DNA of 64,000 nucleotides from Mycobacterium marseillense (lineage in GTDB: Bacteria > Actinomycetota > Actinomycetes > Mycobacteriales > Mycobacteriaceae). The translations under genes and the position numbers were made by a program. Shown piece by piece: positions 54,528-63,034 of the stretch. The stretch is from contig NZ_AP022584.1 in the NCBI RefSeq assembly GCF_010731675.1, forward strand, positions 558,001 through 622,000, written 5' to 3'. Positions within the stretch are counted from its first letter, which is position 1. Each line of letters begins with the position of its first letter. Under the pieces are notes generated by a model, which made no database searches, had not been told where the DNA came from, and worked only from the letters and a program-made list of their open reading frames with translations.

Positions 54528-56053
54528 CTACTGCAACGACAGCCCCCACGCTGGTGTTGCCCGGGGTTCCCGGCTCGATCGACACCAATGCGGTGGTGGA
54601 TCAGATGGTGCGCCGCGCGTCCTCGACGGGGTTCGAATCGTGGTGGCGGCGCGCGGAATCTGTTGGCTTCTGCGCCCACCCCATCCAACTCAGAGGTACC
54701 GACGAGATAGGCCGCGATCGGGTGGTGTGGACACGGTGCAACAACCGCCGCGCACAGGTATGCCCATCGTGCTCAGACCTGTACGCCCGCGACACGTGGC
54801 AGCTCGTGCACGCTGGCACCGCCGGCGGCCACCACAACATCCCCGCAGCAGTGGCCGATCGTCCGCAGGTGTTCGTCACCCTCACCGCACCTAGCTACGG
54901 GCCTGTTCACGCCGCCGCGCGTGCAGGCGACAAGAAGCAGCGTGTGTGTCGCGACCACCACCACACTGGCGGCTACCGCCGATGCCCGCATGGGAAACCA
55001 CTGTGGTGCAGCACAACCCACGGCGAAGGTGATATCTATGCGGGACAGCCGATCTGCGCGGACTGCTACGACTACACCGGGCATGTCCTGTTCACATGGC
55101 ACCTGCCCGAACTGTGGCGACGCTTCACCATCACCCTGCGACGCACACTGCGCCGAGAGCTACGTGCTTCGGGCGCCGACCCGGATGCGGTGCAGGTCAG
55201 CTTCATCAAAGTCGTCGAACTGCAAGCCCGGCTCATCCCGCACATTCATGCCCTGATCCGCCTCGACCCGCCCGACAGCGATGACTCTGGCGGTCATGAC
55301 TGGCATGCGCCCCTTGCGGCAACCGAACTGGCCACCATCATCCAACAGGCCGTTCGAACCGTGGCCGTGACGGTCACCGACTCATCCTCAAATACAGCGA
55401 CACGCTCATCCTCAAATACAGCGACACGGGTGATCAGGTTCGGCACACAAGTCGACACCCAACCCATCGACAACCGGCACGCCGGCACGGACGGCTCTGC
55501 TGTGCAGGAGGATTCACCACACGGCGGGGTTCTTCCAGGCCGCCGCGTAGCTCGCTACCTCGCGAAATACGTCACCAAATCCTTAGCTGACGTCGGGATC
55601 AGCGCGCGACGCATCTCCACCGAGGCCATCGCTGACCTCGATGTCTGCGACCACGTTCGGGCGATCCTGACCGCCATCAGCCAACTCGCCGATAAGGGAC
55701 TGGCCGGTGTCGGTCGGTGGCTGCACACCCTGGGCTACCGGGGCCACATCACCAGCAAATCCCGCCGCTATTCCACCACGATGACCGCGCTGCGCGAACG
55801 TCGCGCGGCCTGGACCCGTGAACAACGTTTAAAAAGCACTGCGCACCAACATGATCTCGGCCTCGACTCCACCGATGGCGATGATCTGGTGGCATGGGAA
55901 TTCGATCGTGCCGGCCCCACCAGCCTCGGCGACCGGACCCTCATCTACTCCGCGGCCGTCCAACACATCCACACCCGCCGCATCGGACTGATCGAAGTCC
56001 GTGGCCAAGCCCGCAATCAACAATGGGATCCGCCAGGGGGAAGCGATGGCTGA
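54524..56053 (+). CDS. RepSA-like replication initiator
   Basis: A 509-aa rolling-circle-type initiator. The metal-binding HUH motif is PHIHALIRLD at residues 239-248. The Tyr-containing motif RYLAKYVTKSL is near 350. Two Cys-x2-Cys knuckles (VCPSC near 80, CADCY near 178) are typical of the RepSA group of pSAM2-like elements. It probably nicks at an origin near or in its own gene to copy the excised circle. Residues 286-301 are an exact 8-residue tandem repeat (see 55381), absent from what I know of relatives. Confidence 0.85.
   Translation: MTTATTAPTLVLPGVPGSIDTNAVVDQMVRRASSTGFESWWRRAESVGFCAHPIQLRGTDEIGRDRVVWTRCNNRRAQVCPSCSDLYARDTWQLVHAGTAGGHHNIPAAVADRPQVFVTLTAPSYGPVHAAARAGDKKQRVCRDHHHTGGYRRCPHGKPLWCSTTHGEGDIYAGQPICADCYDYTGHVLFTWHLPELWRRFTITLRRTLRRELRASGADPDAVQVSFIKVVELQARLIPHIHALIRLDPPDSDDSGGHDWHAPLAATELATIIQQAVRTVAVTVTDSSSNTATRSSSNTATRVIRFGTQVDTQPIDNRHAGTDGSAVQEDSPHGGVLPGRRVARYLAKYVTKSLADVGISARRISTEAIADLDVCDHVRAILTAISQLADKGLAGVGRWLHTLGYRGHITSKSRRYSTTMTALRERRAAWTREQRLKSTAHQHDLGLDSTDGDDLVAWEFDRAGPTSLGDRTLIYSAAVQHIHTRRIGLIEVRGQARNQQWDPPGGSDG
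55381..55428. repeat. 24-bp perfect tandem repeat inside the RepSA-like gene
   Basis: Two exact 24-bp copies (55381-55404 and 55405-55428) add eight residues (SSSNTATR) in frame just after the predicted nuclease core. The units are richer in A/T than the surroundings. This could be a recent slippage event or an iteron-like element used as an origin. Confidence 0.9.
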
Positions 56054-56243
56054 CAGGTCCCGAGCAGCACGTGCTCGCTCCGGGTGTGACGCTCGTCCCG
56101 ATGCGCCGACGGTGTCAGAGGGGGGTGTTGAAATTGTTGTGCCCAACCAATATCGACTTCCGTCCGAGGCCAACCGCGCGCTGGTACACGTGATAATGGC
56201 TGTGCGGGACCGGATGCTTGGATCAGGGAGGGGAGTGGCGTGA
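56046..56243 (+). CDS. Small protein in the excisionase position
   Basis: A 65-aa basic protein that overlaps the end of the initiator by 8 bases and the recombinase start by 4 bases (GTGA). AICEs usually have a small excisionase (Xis) gene here. This one shows VVPNQYRLPSEANRALVHVIMAVRDRM, possibly one helix pair, but no clear winged-helix or MerR-like motif, so I do not call it Xis. Position and coupling suggest a recombination directionality factor for the serine recombinase. Confidence 0.55.
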   Translation: MADRSRAARARSGCDARPDAPTVSEGGVEIVVPNQYRLPSEANRALVHVIMAVRDRMLGSGRGVA

Positions 56244-57886
56244 GCCTGAGGTTCGCCTTCTATGGCCGAGTGAGCACGGAGGACGCTCAAGACCCGGAGG
56301 CGAGCCGCAGCTGGCAGAAGCGGCGTGCCATGGACCTGATCACTCCGCACGGCGGATTCATCGCCGCCGACTACTTCGATGTGGGACAGAGCCGTTCACT
56401 GCCGTGGAAGCGCAGGCCAGAGGCGTCACGTCTGCTTGCTGATGTCGCTTGTCGGGACCGTAGCTTTGATGCCGTAGTGATTGGGGAACCCGCCCGTGCG
56501 TTCTACGGGCCGCAGTTCGCGCTCACCTTCCCTGTCCTCACGCACTACGGAGTTGGCCTGTGGGTACCCGAGGTCGGCGGAGCGGTCGATCCCGGCTCCG
56601 AGGCACACGACCTGGTGATGACTCTGTTCGGCGGCATGAGCAAGGGAGAGCGCGCTCGAATCCAGATGCGCGTCCGTACGGCGATGTCAGCACTCGCGCA
56701 CGACACCGCCAGATATCTCGGTGGTCGACCACCCTACGGTTACCGGCTCGTCGATGCCGGCCCGCATCCAAACCCTGCCAAGGCCAATCTTGGGCAGCGG
56801 CTTCACCGCCTCGAACCCGACCCCGCGACATCTTCGGTCGTCGAGCGGATCTACCGCATGTACGCCGACGGAGCGGGCCTGCGCTATATCGCGCAACGGC
56901 TCACCGACGATGGTGTACCGTCACCGAGCCAGTACGACCCGGCACGGAATCGGCATCGTGACCCACGAGGATGGTCCCATTCGGCGATCCGCGCGATACT
57001 CGACAACCCGGCGTACCGCGGTATCCGTGTTTGGGGCAAGCAGGAGAAATACGAGGTTCTGGTCAACCCCGATGATGTCGCTGCGGGGTATGAGACTCGT
57101 ATGCGGTGGCGTGATGAGGCCGACTGGATCGCACCAGAACGCCGCACGCATGAAGCGCTGATCCGTGACGAACTAGCGCAGGCTGTTCGTCTTCGGATGC
57201 AGGCGCGGCGGGGTCCCGGTCTTGTTTGCAGCAGAGAGTCAACAGTGCCATATGCACTGCGTGGGCTGCTGTTCTGTGCCGCATGTGGACGGCGGATGCA
57301 GGGCGCTGCCCGCGCCGGGAAGCGAACAACACGCATCCTCTACCGTTGTGAGCTCGGTAAGTCGCGTTCGGTACCCGCGGACCTGAGTGATCACCCGCGC
57401 ACCGTCTACCTCCGTGAAGATGAGGTGACTGCGCGACTTGACGAATGGATCGCCACCCTGGCCGATCCGGCCGACTTGGCACGCGGGCAAGACGCGGACC
57501 CGGTAGCAGGGGCTGGCTACGCGGCCTTGCGGCGCCAGCTCAGCGAGGCGAATGCGAAGGTTGCTGCTCTGGTTACCGCCGTGGAGTCTGGTGTGGCCGT
57601 TGAGGATTTGACTGTTGCATTGCGCCGCCGCACCGCCGAGCGCGACGAGCTGAAGGTCCGTCTTGAGCAAGCGGAGCGACCTCGCGTCATGACTGCCGCA
57701 CAAATCAGCGAGTTGGTTGAGGAATTGGGCGGGCTGTCAGCAGTGCTTGGTGAGGCAACCGGGGCGGAACGCGCTCAGGTATACGCAAGCCTGGGCCTGC
57801 GCCTCGACTACGACCCGCATCTTCAGCGAGTCACGGCGACTGCCGACTTAAGTCGTGTCGCCGGACGTGTCCGAGGGGGGACTTGA
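56240..57886 (+). CDS. Large serine recombinase (integrase) ending inside tRNA-Leu
   Basis: A 548-aa large serine recombinase. The N-terminal resolvase domain has the catalytic Ser12 in FYGRVSTEDAQ, then PARAFYGPQF and SKGERARIQMRVRTAM. The recombinase domain (GGRPPYGYRL ... ILDNPAYRGIRVWGKQEK) follows. A zinc ribbon (FCAACGRRMQ ... YRC) and a coiled coil (about 425-490) come next. The last residues RVRGGT and the TGA at 57884-57886 lie in the tRNA-Leu 3' part, so host DNA provides the stop. In the excised circle the frame would continue 14 residues further. It is the only integrase in the island. Confidence 0.9.
   Translation: MSLRFAFYGRVSTEDAQDPEASRSWQKRRAMDLITPHGGFIAADYFDVGQSRSLPWKRRPEASRLLADVACRDRSFDAVVIGEPARAFYGPQFALTFPVLTHYGVGLWVPEVGGAVDPGSEAHDLVMTLFGGMSKGERARIQMRVRTAMSALAHDTARYLGGRPPYGYRLVDAGPHPNPAKANLGQRLHRLEPDPATSSVVERIYRMYADGAGLRYIAQRLTDDGVPSPSQYDPARNRHRDPRGWSHSAIRAILDNPAYRGIRVWGKQEKYEVLVNPDDVAAGYETRMRWRDEADWIAPERRTHEALIRDELAQAVRLRMQARRGPGLVCSRESTVPYALRGLLFCAACGRRMQGAARAGKRTTRILYRCELGKSRSVPADLSDHPRTVYLREDEVTARLDEWIATLADPADLARGQDADPVAGAGYAALRRQLSEANAKVAALVTAVESGVAVEDLTVALRRRTAERDELKVRLEQAERPRVMTAAQISELVEELGGLSAVLGEATGAERAQVYASLGLRLDYDPHLQRVTATADLSRVAGRVRGGT
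57867..57885. repeat. Right attachment site: 19-bp core in tRNA-Leu 3' end
   Basis: Identical to 17455-17473. It covers the tRNA discriminator base, the 3' acceptor strand and the adjoining T-arm bases, plus one base outside. It is also the last coding segment of the serine recombinase. Together with the left copy it defines a 40,412-bp repeat unit. Confidence 0.88.
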
Positions 57887-57953
57887 ACCCCCACGCCCAT
57901 TAGTAGGGCACTAGCACCTCAAGCTAGCGCGTCTGCCATTCCGCCACTCGGAC
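57868..57953 (-). tRNA. tRNA-Leu(GAG)
   Basis: An 86-base class II tRNA on the minus strand. The acceptor stem GTCCGAG/CTCGGAC is perfect with discriminator A. The D arm is GTGGCGGAATGGCAGAC. The anticodon stem CTAGC/GCTAG encloses loop TTGAGGT with anticodon GAG. A long variable arm follows (GTGCCCTACTAATGGGCGT), then T arm GGGGG-TTCAAGT-CCCCC. CCA is not encoded. The 3' end overlaps the integrase gene and serves as the island's target, and it is intact after integration. Confidence 0.95.
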
Positions 57954-58083
57954 AAGACCAAACCAGCATGGGTTGGCAGCTAAGGCTATCGGATTGCTCG
58001 CCGCGAACCCAATCCAGCTCCCCGGGACGTCGCGATGCTCGGCATCGAGCCGTCCGGCCGTGGCAATGGTAGGAAAGGGGGTT

Positions 58084-59439
58084 GTGACCATTCAGAGCGG
58101 GACGACCGAGGCGCCGACCAACCGCAGCGACGACGTGGTCGAGGTGGTCAGCAAGCTGATCCGGTTCGACACCACCAACACCGGTGAACCGGAGACCACC
58201 AAGGGCGAGGCCGACTGCGCCCAATGGGTCGCCGAGCAACTCGCCGAGGTCGGCTACGCCCCGCAGTATGTCGAATCCGGCGCCCCGGGCCGCGGCAACG
58301 TCTTCGTCCGCCTGCCGGGCGCCGACTCCTCGCGCGGCGGGCTGCTCATCCACGGGCACCTCGATGTGGTGCCGGCCGAGCCGACCGAGTGGAGCGTGCA
58401 CCCGTTTTCCGGCGCCATCAAAGACGGCTTCGTCTGGGGCCGCGGGGCGATCGACATGAAGGACATGGTCGGCATGATGATCGTGGTGGCCCGGCAGTTG
58501 AAGCGGGCCGGCATCGTGCCCCCGCGCGACCTGGTGTTCGCGTTCATCGCCGACGAAGAGCACGGCGGCACATTCGGGGCGCAGTGGCTGGTCGACAACC
58601 GGCCGGACCTGTTCGACGGGGTCACCGAGGCGATCGGCGAGGTGGGCGGGTTCTCGCTGACCGTGCCGCGCCGCGACGGGGGCGAACGCCGGCTCTATCT
58701 GATAGAGACGGCCGAGAAGGGGCTGTCGTGGATGCGGCTCACCGCCCGCGGCCCGGCCGGCCACGGATCGATGGTGCACGACCAGAACGCCGTCACCGCC
58801 GTCGCCGAGGCCGTCGCCCGCCTGGGCCGGCACCAGTTTCCCCTGGTGCTGACCGACACGGTCGCGCAGTTCCTCGAGGCCGTCAGCGAAGAAACCGGGC
58901 TGACCTTCGACACCGACTCGGGCGACCTGCGGGGAGCGGTCGAGAAGCTGGGGCCGATGGCCCGCATGCTCAAGGCCGTGCTGCACGACACCGCCAACCC
59001 CACGATGCTCAAGGCCGGGTACAAGGCCAACGTTGTCCCCGCGATCGCCGAGGCGGTGGTGGACTGCCGGATCCTGCCCGGGCGCAAGGAGGCGTTCGAG
59101 GCCGAGATCGACGAGCTGCTCGGACCGGACGTGACCCGCGAGTGGATCAAGGACTTCTCGTCCTATGAGACCAGCTTTGACGGTGACCTGGTCGACGCGA
59201 TGAACGAGGCCGTGCTGGCGCTGGACCCGGACGCCCGGACCGTGCCGTATATGCTCTCCGGTGGTACCGACGCGAAATCCTTCGCGCGCTTGGGTATTCG
59301 CTGTTTCGGTTTCAGCCCGCTGCGGTTGCCGCCGGACCTGGATTTCACCGCGCTGTTCCATGGCGTCGATGAACGGGTACCCATCGACGCGTTGCGGTTC
59401 GGCACCGATGTGCTGACCCACTTCCTGACCCACTGCTAG
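58084..59439 (+). CDS. M20-family metallopeptidase (Rv2141c-like)
   Basis: A 451-aa M20/DapE-ArgE-type di-zinc hydrolase. Metal and catalytic residues are visible in LLIHGHLDVVPAE (His, Asp), WGRGAIDMKDM, AFIADEEHGGTFG (Glu-Glu, then His) and the C-terminal ALFHGVDERVPID. The dimerisation lid domain starts near GLSWMRLTARGPAGHGSM. The substrate is not known. I start at the GTG at 58084 after AGGAAAGGGGG; the open frame reaches 57973, but that part lies next to the tRNA and is not conserved-looking. It is the first core gene right of the island. Confidence 0.9.
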   Translation: MTIQSGTTEAPTNRSDDVVEVVSKLIRFDTTNTGEPETTKGEADCAQWVAEQLAEVGYAPQYVESGAPGRGNVFVRLPGADSSRGGLLIHGHLDVVPAEPTEWSVHPFSGAIKDGFVWGRGAIDMKDMVGMMIVVARQLKRAGIVPPRDLVFAFIADEEHGGTFGAQWLVDNRPDLFDGVTEAIGEVGGFSLTVPRRDGGERRLYLIETAEKGLSWMRLTARGPAGHGSMVHDQNAVTAVAEAVARLGRHQFPLVLTDTVAQFLEAVSEETGLTFDTDSGDLRGAVEKLGPMARMLKAVLHDTANPTMLKAGYKANVVPAIAEAVVDCRILPGRKEAFEAEIDELLGPDVTREWIKDFSSYETSFDGDLVDAMNEAVLALDPDARTVPYMLSGGTDAKSFARLGIRCFGFSPLRLPPDLDFTALFHGVDERVPIDALRFGTDVLTHFLTHC

Positions 59440-59475
59440 TTGACGAACGCACGCCGATCATTCGAGAGGACCGTT

Positions 59476-60006
59476 ATGAGCACTGCGCCCGACCCGTACG
59501 CATCGCTGCCCCAGCTGCCGACGTTCACGTTGACCTCGCAATCGGTCACCGACGGTCAGTCGCTGGCCAAGCCCCAGGTCAGTGGGATCATGGGCGCCGG
59601 TGGTGAAGACGTCAGCCCCCAGCTGAGCTGGTCGGGATTCCCGGACGGGACCCGCAGCTTCGCCGTCACCGTCTATGACCCCGACGCGCCGACGGCCTCC
59701 GGGTTCTGGCACTGGGCGGTGGCCAACCTGCCCGCCGACGTCACCGAGCTGGCCGAGGGCGCGGGCGACGGCAGCAACCTGCCCGGCGACGCGCTGACGC
59801 TGGTCAATGACGCCGGGCTGCGCCGCTACCTGGGCGCCGCGCCGCCGGCCGGGCACGGCCCGCATCGCTACTACATCGCCGTGCACGCGGTGGACACCGA
59901 CAAGCTGGATCTGCCCGAGGACGCCAGCCCGGCGTTTCTTGGGTTCAACCTGTTCCAGCACGCCATCGCCCGCGCGGTCATCCACGCCACCTACGAACAG
60001 AAGTAG
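59476..60006 (+). CDS. PEBP/YbhB-family protein (Rv2140c-like)
   Basis: A 176-aa phosphatidylethanolamine-binding-protein fold. It has the conserved [39 protein letters not shown] and [20 protein letters not shown] stretches that form the ligand pocket. The M. tuberculosis homologue has the same length and binds small anionic ligands. The ATG at 59476 has a GAGAGGA site 6 bases upstream; it follows the peptidase gene closely. Confidence 0.9.
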   Translation: MSTAPDPYASLPQLPTFTLTSQSVTDGQSLAKPQVSGIMGAGGEDVSPQLSWSGFPDGTRSFAVTVYDPDAPTASGFWHWAVANLPADVTELAEGAGDGSNLPGDALTLVNDAGLRRYLGAAPPAGHGPHRYYIAVHAVDTDKLDLPEDASPAFLGFNLFQHAIARAVIHATYEQK

Positions 60007-60011
60007 GACAG

Positions 60012-60036
60012 GCGGCTCGCCGGCTCAGCGAGCCGC
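60012..60036 (+). terminator. Possible hairpin terminator between convergent genes
   Basis: An 8-bp perfect stem GCGGCTCG/CGAGCCGC (60012-60019 with 60029-60036) with a 9-base loop sits 5 bases after the PEBP stop. A second stem CGGCTCA/TGAGCCG (60097-60111) overlaps the pyrD stop on the other side. No T-run follows either, as is common in mycobacteria. Confidence 0.45.
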
Positions 60037-60100
60037 GAAAGTGCAACCTACCGACGCGTGTACTCGCGAAAACGCGTCGCCCACTGCACTCCCGCGCGGC

Positions 60101-61195
60101 TCAATGAGCCGCTGAGCCGACCGCGTCACTCACCGAGGTGAACCCGCGGTCGCGCAGCCGCCGCGCGATGCCGTCGTGAATCTGCTTGGCCCACAAGCCG
60201 CCTCCGTAGATGAAGCCGGTGTAGCCCTGCAGCAGCGAGGCGCCCGCGGTGATCCGCTCCCAGGCGTCGTCGGCGTTCTCGATGCCGCCCACGCTGATCA
60301 GCACCAGGCGGTCACCGACCCGGCCGTGCAGCCGGCGTAGCACCTCGACCGCGCGGCGCGCCACCGGCGGCCCGGAGATGCCGCCCGCGCCCAGCGCCTC
60401 GACGCCCGGCGTGGTCAGGCCGTCGCGCGACACCGTGGTGTTGGTGGCGACGATGCCGGCCAGGCCCAGTTCGACCGCCAGGTCGGCGATGGCGTCCACG
60501 TCGGAGTCGGAGAGGTCCGGCGCGATCTTCACCAGCACCGGCTTGGTCGTTTCGGCCAGGACGGCCGCCAGGATCGGCCGCAGCGACTCGACCGCCTGCA
60601 GGTCACGCAAACCGGGGGTGTTCGGCGAGCTGACGTTGACCACCAGGTAGGACGCCAGCGGGCCCAGCAGCCGGGCGCTGGCCCGATAGTCGTCGACGGC
60701 CTGCTCGGCCGGCGTGGCCTTCGTCTTGCCGATGTTGACCCCGATCGGCACCTCCGGGCGCTGGCGGGCGAGCCGCAGCGCCAGCGCGCCGGCGCCGAGG
60801 TTGTTGAAGCCCATCCGGTTGAGCAGGGCCCGATCTGCGGGCAGCCGGAACATGCGGGGGGCCGGGTTGCCGGGCTGCGGGTTGGCGGTAACCGTCCCGA
60901 CCTCGGCATGCCCGAAACCCAGTGCGCCCCAGGTGAGTACGCCCAGACCGTCCTTGTCGAAGCCGGCCGCTAGGCCCAGCGGACCCGGGAAACGCACCCC
61001 GAATACGGTGCTGGCCAGCGCCGGATCCCTCGGGGCCAGCAGCCGGCGCAAGGCCCGGCGCGTCCACGCGGCGGACGTGAGGCCGCGCAGAAAGCCGAAA
61101 ATCAGCGTGTGAATGCGCTCGGGCGGGATCACGAAAAACAGCTGTCGCAGCAGGCCGTACAGCCGGTGGCCCTCGCGTGGCCGGTCGGGTGTCAC
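60101..61195 (-). CDS. pyrD: Dihydroorotate dehydrogenase (quinone), class 2
   Basis: A 364-aa FMN enzyme of pyrimidine synthesis, membrane-associated by its N-terminal helices ([21 protein letters not shown]). Signatures include [53 protein letters not shown] (catalytic Ser region), [13 protein letters not shown], and [33 protein letters not shown]. The GTG at 61195 overlaps the preceding gene's stop and gives a length close to M. tuberculosis PyrD. Longer upstream readings lie in another gene's shadow. Confidence 0.93.
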   Translation of the reverse strand: MTPDRPREGHRLYGLLRQLFFVIPPERIHTLIFGFLRGLTSAAWTRRALRRLLAPRDPALASTVFGVRFPGPLGLAAGFDKDGLGVLTWGALGFGHAEVGTVTANPQPGNPAPRMFRLPADRALLNRMGFNNLGAGALALRLARQRPEVPIGVNIGKTKATPAEQAVDDYRASARLLGPLASYLVVNVSSPNTPGLRDLQAVESLRPILAAVLAETTKPVLVKIAPDLSDSDVDAIADLAVELGLAGIVATNTTVSRDGLTTPGVEALGAGGISGPPVARRAVEVLRRLHGRVGDRLVLISVGGIENADDAWERITAGASLLQGYTGFIYGGGLWAKQIHDGIARRLRDRGFTSVSDAVGSAAH

Positions 61196-61461
61196 AGTTC
61201 CGGCTGGTCGGGCCGTCGCCCCTCGTAGCCGGCACCGTCCAAGCGAGACTTCTTGCGGCGCAACAACACTCGCCTGCTTCCGTCGGTGTAAAGGCGCACC
61301 CGGGTCAGCTCCCAGCCGCGGTATTCGGCCTCGATGGACAATCGGGTCGACGCGCTGACCCGGGTCACCTCCGGGGGCAGGCGCAGCGGCACCCATTCGT
61401 ATTCGTCGGACATCTCGGTGTCCCAGCCCGCGGGGAGGCGGCTGTGCCGCGCCGCGGTCAA
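61192..61461 (-). CDS. DUF5703-like small conserved protein
   Basis: An 89-aa protein of unknown function with a [24 protein letters not shown] core and a basic RRVLLRRKK tail. It starts at a TTG overlapping the lppL stop (TTGA) and ends overlapping the pyrD start (GTGA), so the three genes form one coupled unit. An ATG at codon 17 is an alternative start. Conserved linkage to pyrD is the only clue to its role. Confidence 0.75.
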   Translation of the reverse strand: MTAARHSRLPAGWDTEMSDEYEWVPLRLPPEVTRVSASTRLSIEAEYRGWELTRVRLYTDGSRRVLLRRKKSRLDGAGYEGRRPDQPEL

Positions 61462-62504
61462 CGCCTACCCGCCGCGTGGTCGACGACCTGAACTCCCGCA
61501 CCGGATCCCGACACCACGTACAAGGTGTCTGACGCCTCGTCGAAGGCCAGTGAGTTGGGTTGCTGCACGGTCGGGTAACGCACCTTTTCGACGGGAATTC
61601 CGGTGGACAGGTCGTAACCAATGACGATATTGGAAACGGTCTGCGAAACCCAGGCTAACGCGCGGGAACCGGCCAGGCCGTAGGGCGCCTGGTCGACCGG
61701 GTAGGCCTGCCGCAGGATCAGCGGGTCCACGCCGTACACCAGCAGCTGGCCGCCGCGGGTGTCGGCGACCAGAACCCGGCCCAGCGCGTCGGCGGCCATG
61801 GTGGTGGCGCCCCTGCCGGCACGCAGGGCCTGCTGGACGTGGCCGTCGGCGTCGATCGTCGTCACCGACGTCTGCCCGCGGTCCAGAACCACGGTCGTAT
61901 TGCCTTGTGTGGCAAGACAATCGACGCGCGCGAAGATCTTGTTGCGATCGGTGACGCTCGCGCTGCTCACCGCGTTCGGCGTCGGGGAGGTGAGGGTATA
62001 GACGGCGCCGTCGGCGCTGCCCAGCACGAGCCTGCCGTCGGCGCGTTGGGCCACCGCGGTGAATTCGGTTTGGGCCGCGTCGGTGACGCTCACCCGTGCC
62101 GTGTGGCCGCTGGACAGGTCGACCGCGAAGTAGCCGCCGCGCGCCGCGGCGTAGACGGTTCCGTGGCCGTCGTCGGTCAACGCGGTGGCCGGTCCCGGCA
62201 GGTCGACGACGCGCGGCGGGGCCTGCGGGTCATCGAAAACGGTGAGGCCGCCCGGCGCCAGGACCGCCAGGTGGCGGGTGCCGGCGTCGAACACCGCCGC
62301 GGTGGCGTGGCCGGCCAGCGGGTGTACGGCGCCGGCCGGCGGTTGCGACGCCGGCGGCGACACGGCCGCCGCCGCGGGTTCGATGGTGCGCGGCGCGCCG
62401 GCGAGCGGATTCGACGAACAACCCACCGTCGCGGCGAGCAAAACCGCAACGCCCAACAAACCGCGTTGAGCTGCCAACTTGTGGCGCCCGGGTGGTGACA
62501 GCAA
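61458..62504 (-). CDS. lppL: Lipoprotein LppL, beta-propeller type
   Basis: A 348-aa predicted lipoprotein. The N-region has basic residues, a hydrophobic stretch [14 protein letters not shown], and then the Cys of the lipobox-like AATVGC near residue 29. The mature part is made of repeated beta-blade segments ([60 protein letters not shown]), as in NHL/YVTN propellers. I start at the TTG at 62504, which has GAGGGA 7 bases upstream; the frame is open to 62573. It corresponds to Rv2138. Confidence 0.83.
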   Translation of the reverse strand: MLSPPGRHKLAAQRGLLGVAVLLAATVGCSSNPLAGAPRTIEPAAAAVSPPASQPPAGAVHPLAGHATAAVFDAGTRHLAVLAPGGLTVFDDPQAPPRVVDLPGPATALTDDGHGTVYAAARGGYFAVDLSSGHTARVSVTDAAQTEFTAVAQRADGRLVLGSADGAVYTLTSPTPNAVSSASVTDRNKIFARVDCLATQGNTTVVLDRGQTSVTTIDADGHVQQALRAGRGATTMAADALGRVLVADTRGGQLLVYGVDPLILRQAYPVDQAPYGLAGSRALAWVSQTVSNIVIGYDLSTGIPVEKVRYPTVQQPNSLAFDEASDTLYVVSGSGAGVQVVDHAAGRR

Positions 62505-62614
62505 TTGTTTTCCCTCTTGGTGCGGCGGTGGAACACAAATTCTAAGGAACGCGGTCGCGCCCAACAGGGCCATGCTGCCCGCCTCTCGCCATACCGGCGA
62601 GGTATCGTCGGCTC

Positions 62615-62917
62615 ATGGCCGTCACCGCTGACCGTCATATGACGCAGAAAGAGTTTGCTGTCGAAGACATGTCGACAGGTATTTTCGCTAGCGGATACGG
62701 ACAAGTCGGTGATGGGCGAAGTTTTTCGTTCCATATCGAGAACGGATCCCTAGTCGTCGAGGTTTACCGGCCGCGCCTGGCCGGGCCCGTTCCGCAGGCC
62801 GACGAGGTGGTCGCCACCGCCGTCCGCGGCCTGGTCGATATCGACCTCACCGACGAGCGCAGCCTGAGCGCGGCGGTGCGCGACTCCGTGGCGCACGCGG
62901 CGCCGGTTTCGCGCTAG
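62615..62917 (+). CDS. Conserved hypothetical protein (Rv2137c-like)
   Basis: A 100-aa protein without known domain. It is divergent from lppL with 110 bases between the starts. It contains a SFSFHIENGSLVVEVYRPRLAGPVP core and an acidic/Ala-rich C-terminal helix. Position and orientation match Rv2137c. A later ATG at codon 9 or 19 is possible. No function can be offered. Confidence 0.65.
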   Translation: MAVTADRHMTQKEFAVEDMSTGIFASGYGQVGDGRSFSFHIENGSLVVEVYRPRLAGPVPQADEVVATAVRGLVDIDLTDERSLSAAVRDSVAHAAPVSR

Positions 62918-63034
62918 GCGGCCGCCCGCGTCGCGCCAGTGATGATCGCAAGCGCGGCGTAGCCGGGTGCAGCGGGTCGCCACCATCGGACCAGTCATTC
63001 GCGGACCCGCGCACCGGGTAGCGTCGTGGTCGAC

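Larger units (their letters stand above)
17455..57885 (+). mobile_element. 40.4-kb AICE-type integrative genomic island in tRNA-Leu(GAG)
   Basis: It is bounded by perfect 19-bp direct repeats and carries at its right end a serine recombinase, a RepSA-like initiator, an FtsK/TraSA-like translocase and Nudix/HTH regulators. This is the gene set of actinomycete integrative and conjugative elements. VapBC at the left end would help retain it. The cargo encodes two P450 systems, three flavin monooxygenases, dehydrogenases, acyl-CoA ligases and four TetR regulators. Core genes on either side are neighbours in M. tuberculosis. Transposase fragments at about 24.1 and 50 kb suggest that it grew by accretion. 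Whether it still excises cannot be told from sequence. Confidence 0.85.

Noticed and set aside
55381..55428. CRISPR-like repeat
   Set aside because: Only two units with no spacer, inside a coding frame; no Cas genes anywhere in the window.
57919..59433. 504-codon minus-strand open frame
   Set aside because: Antisense to the M20 peptidase and running through the tRNA-Leu; composition typical of a shadow frame.
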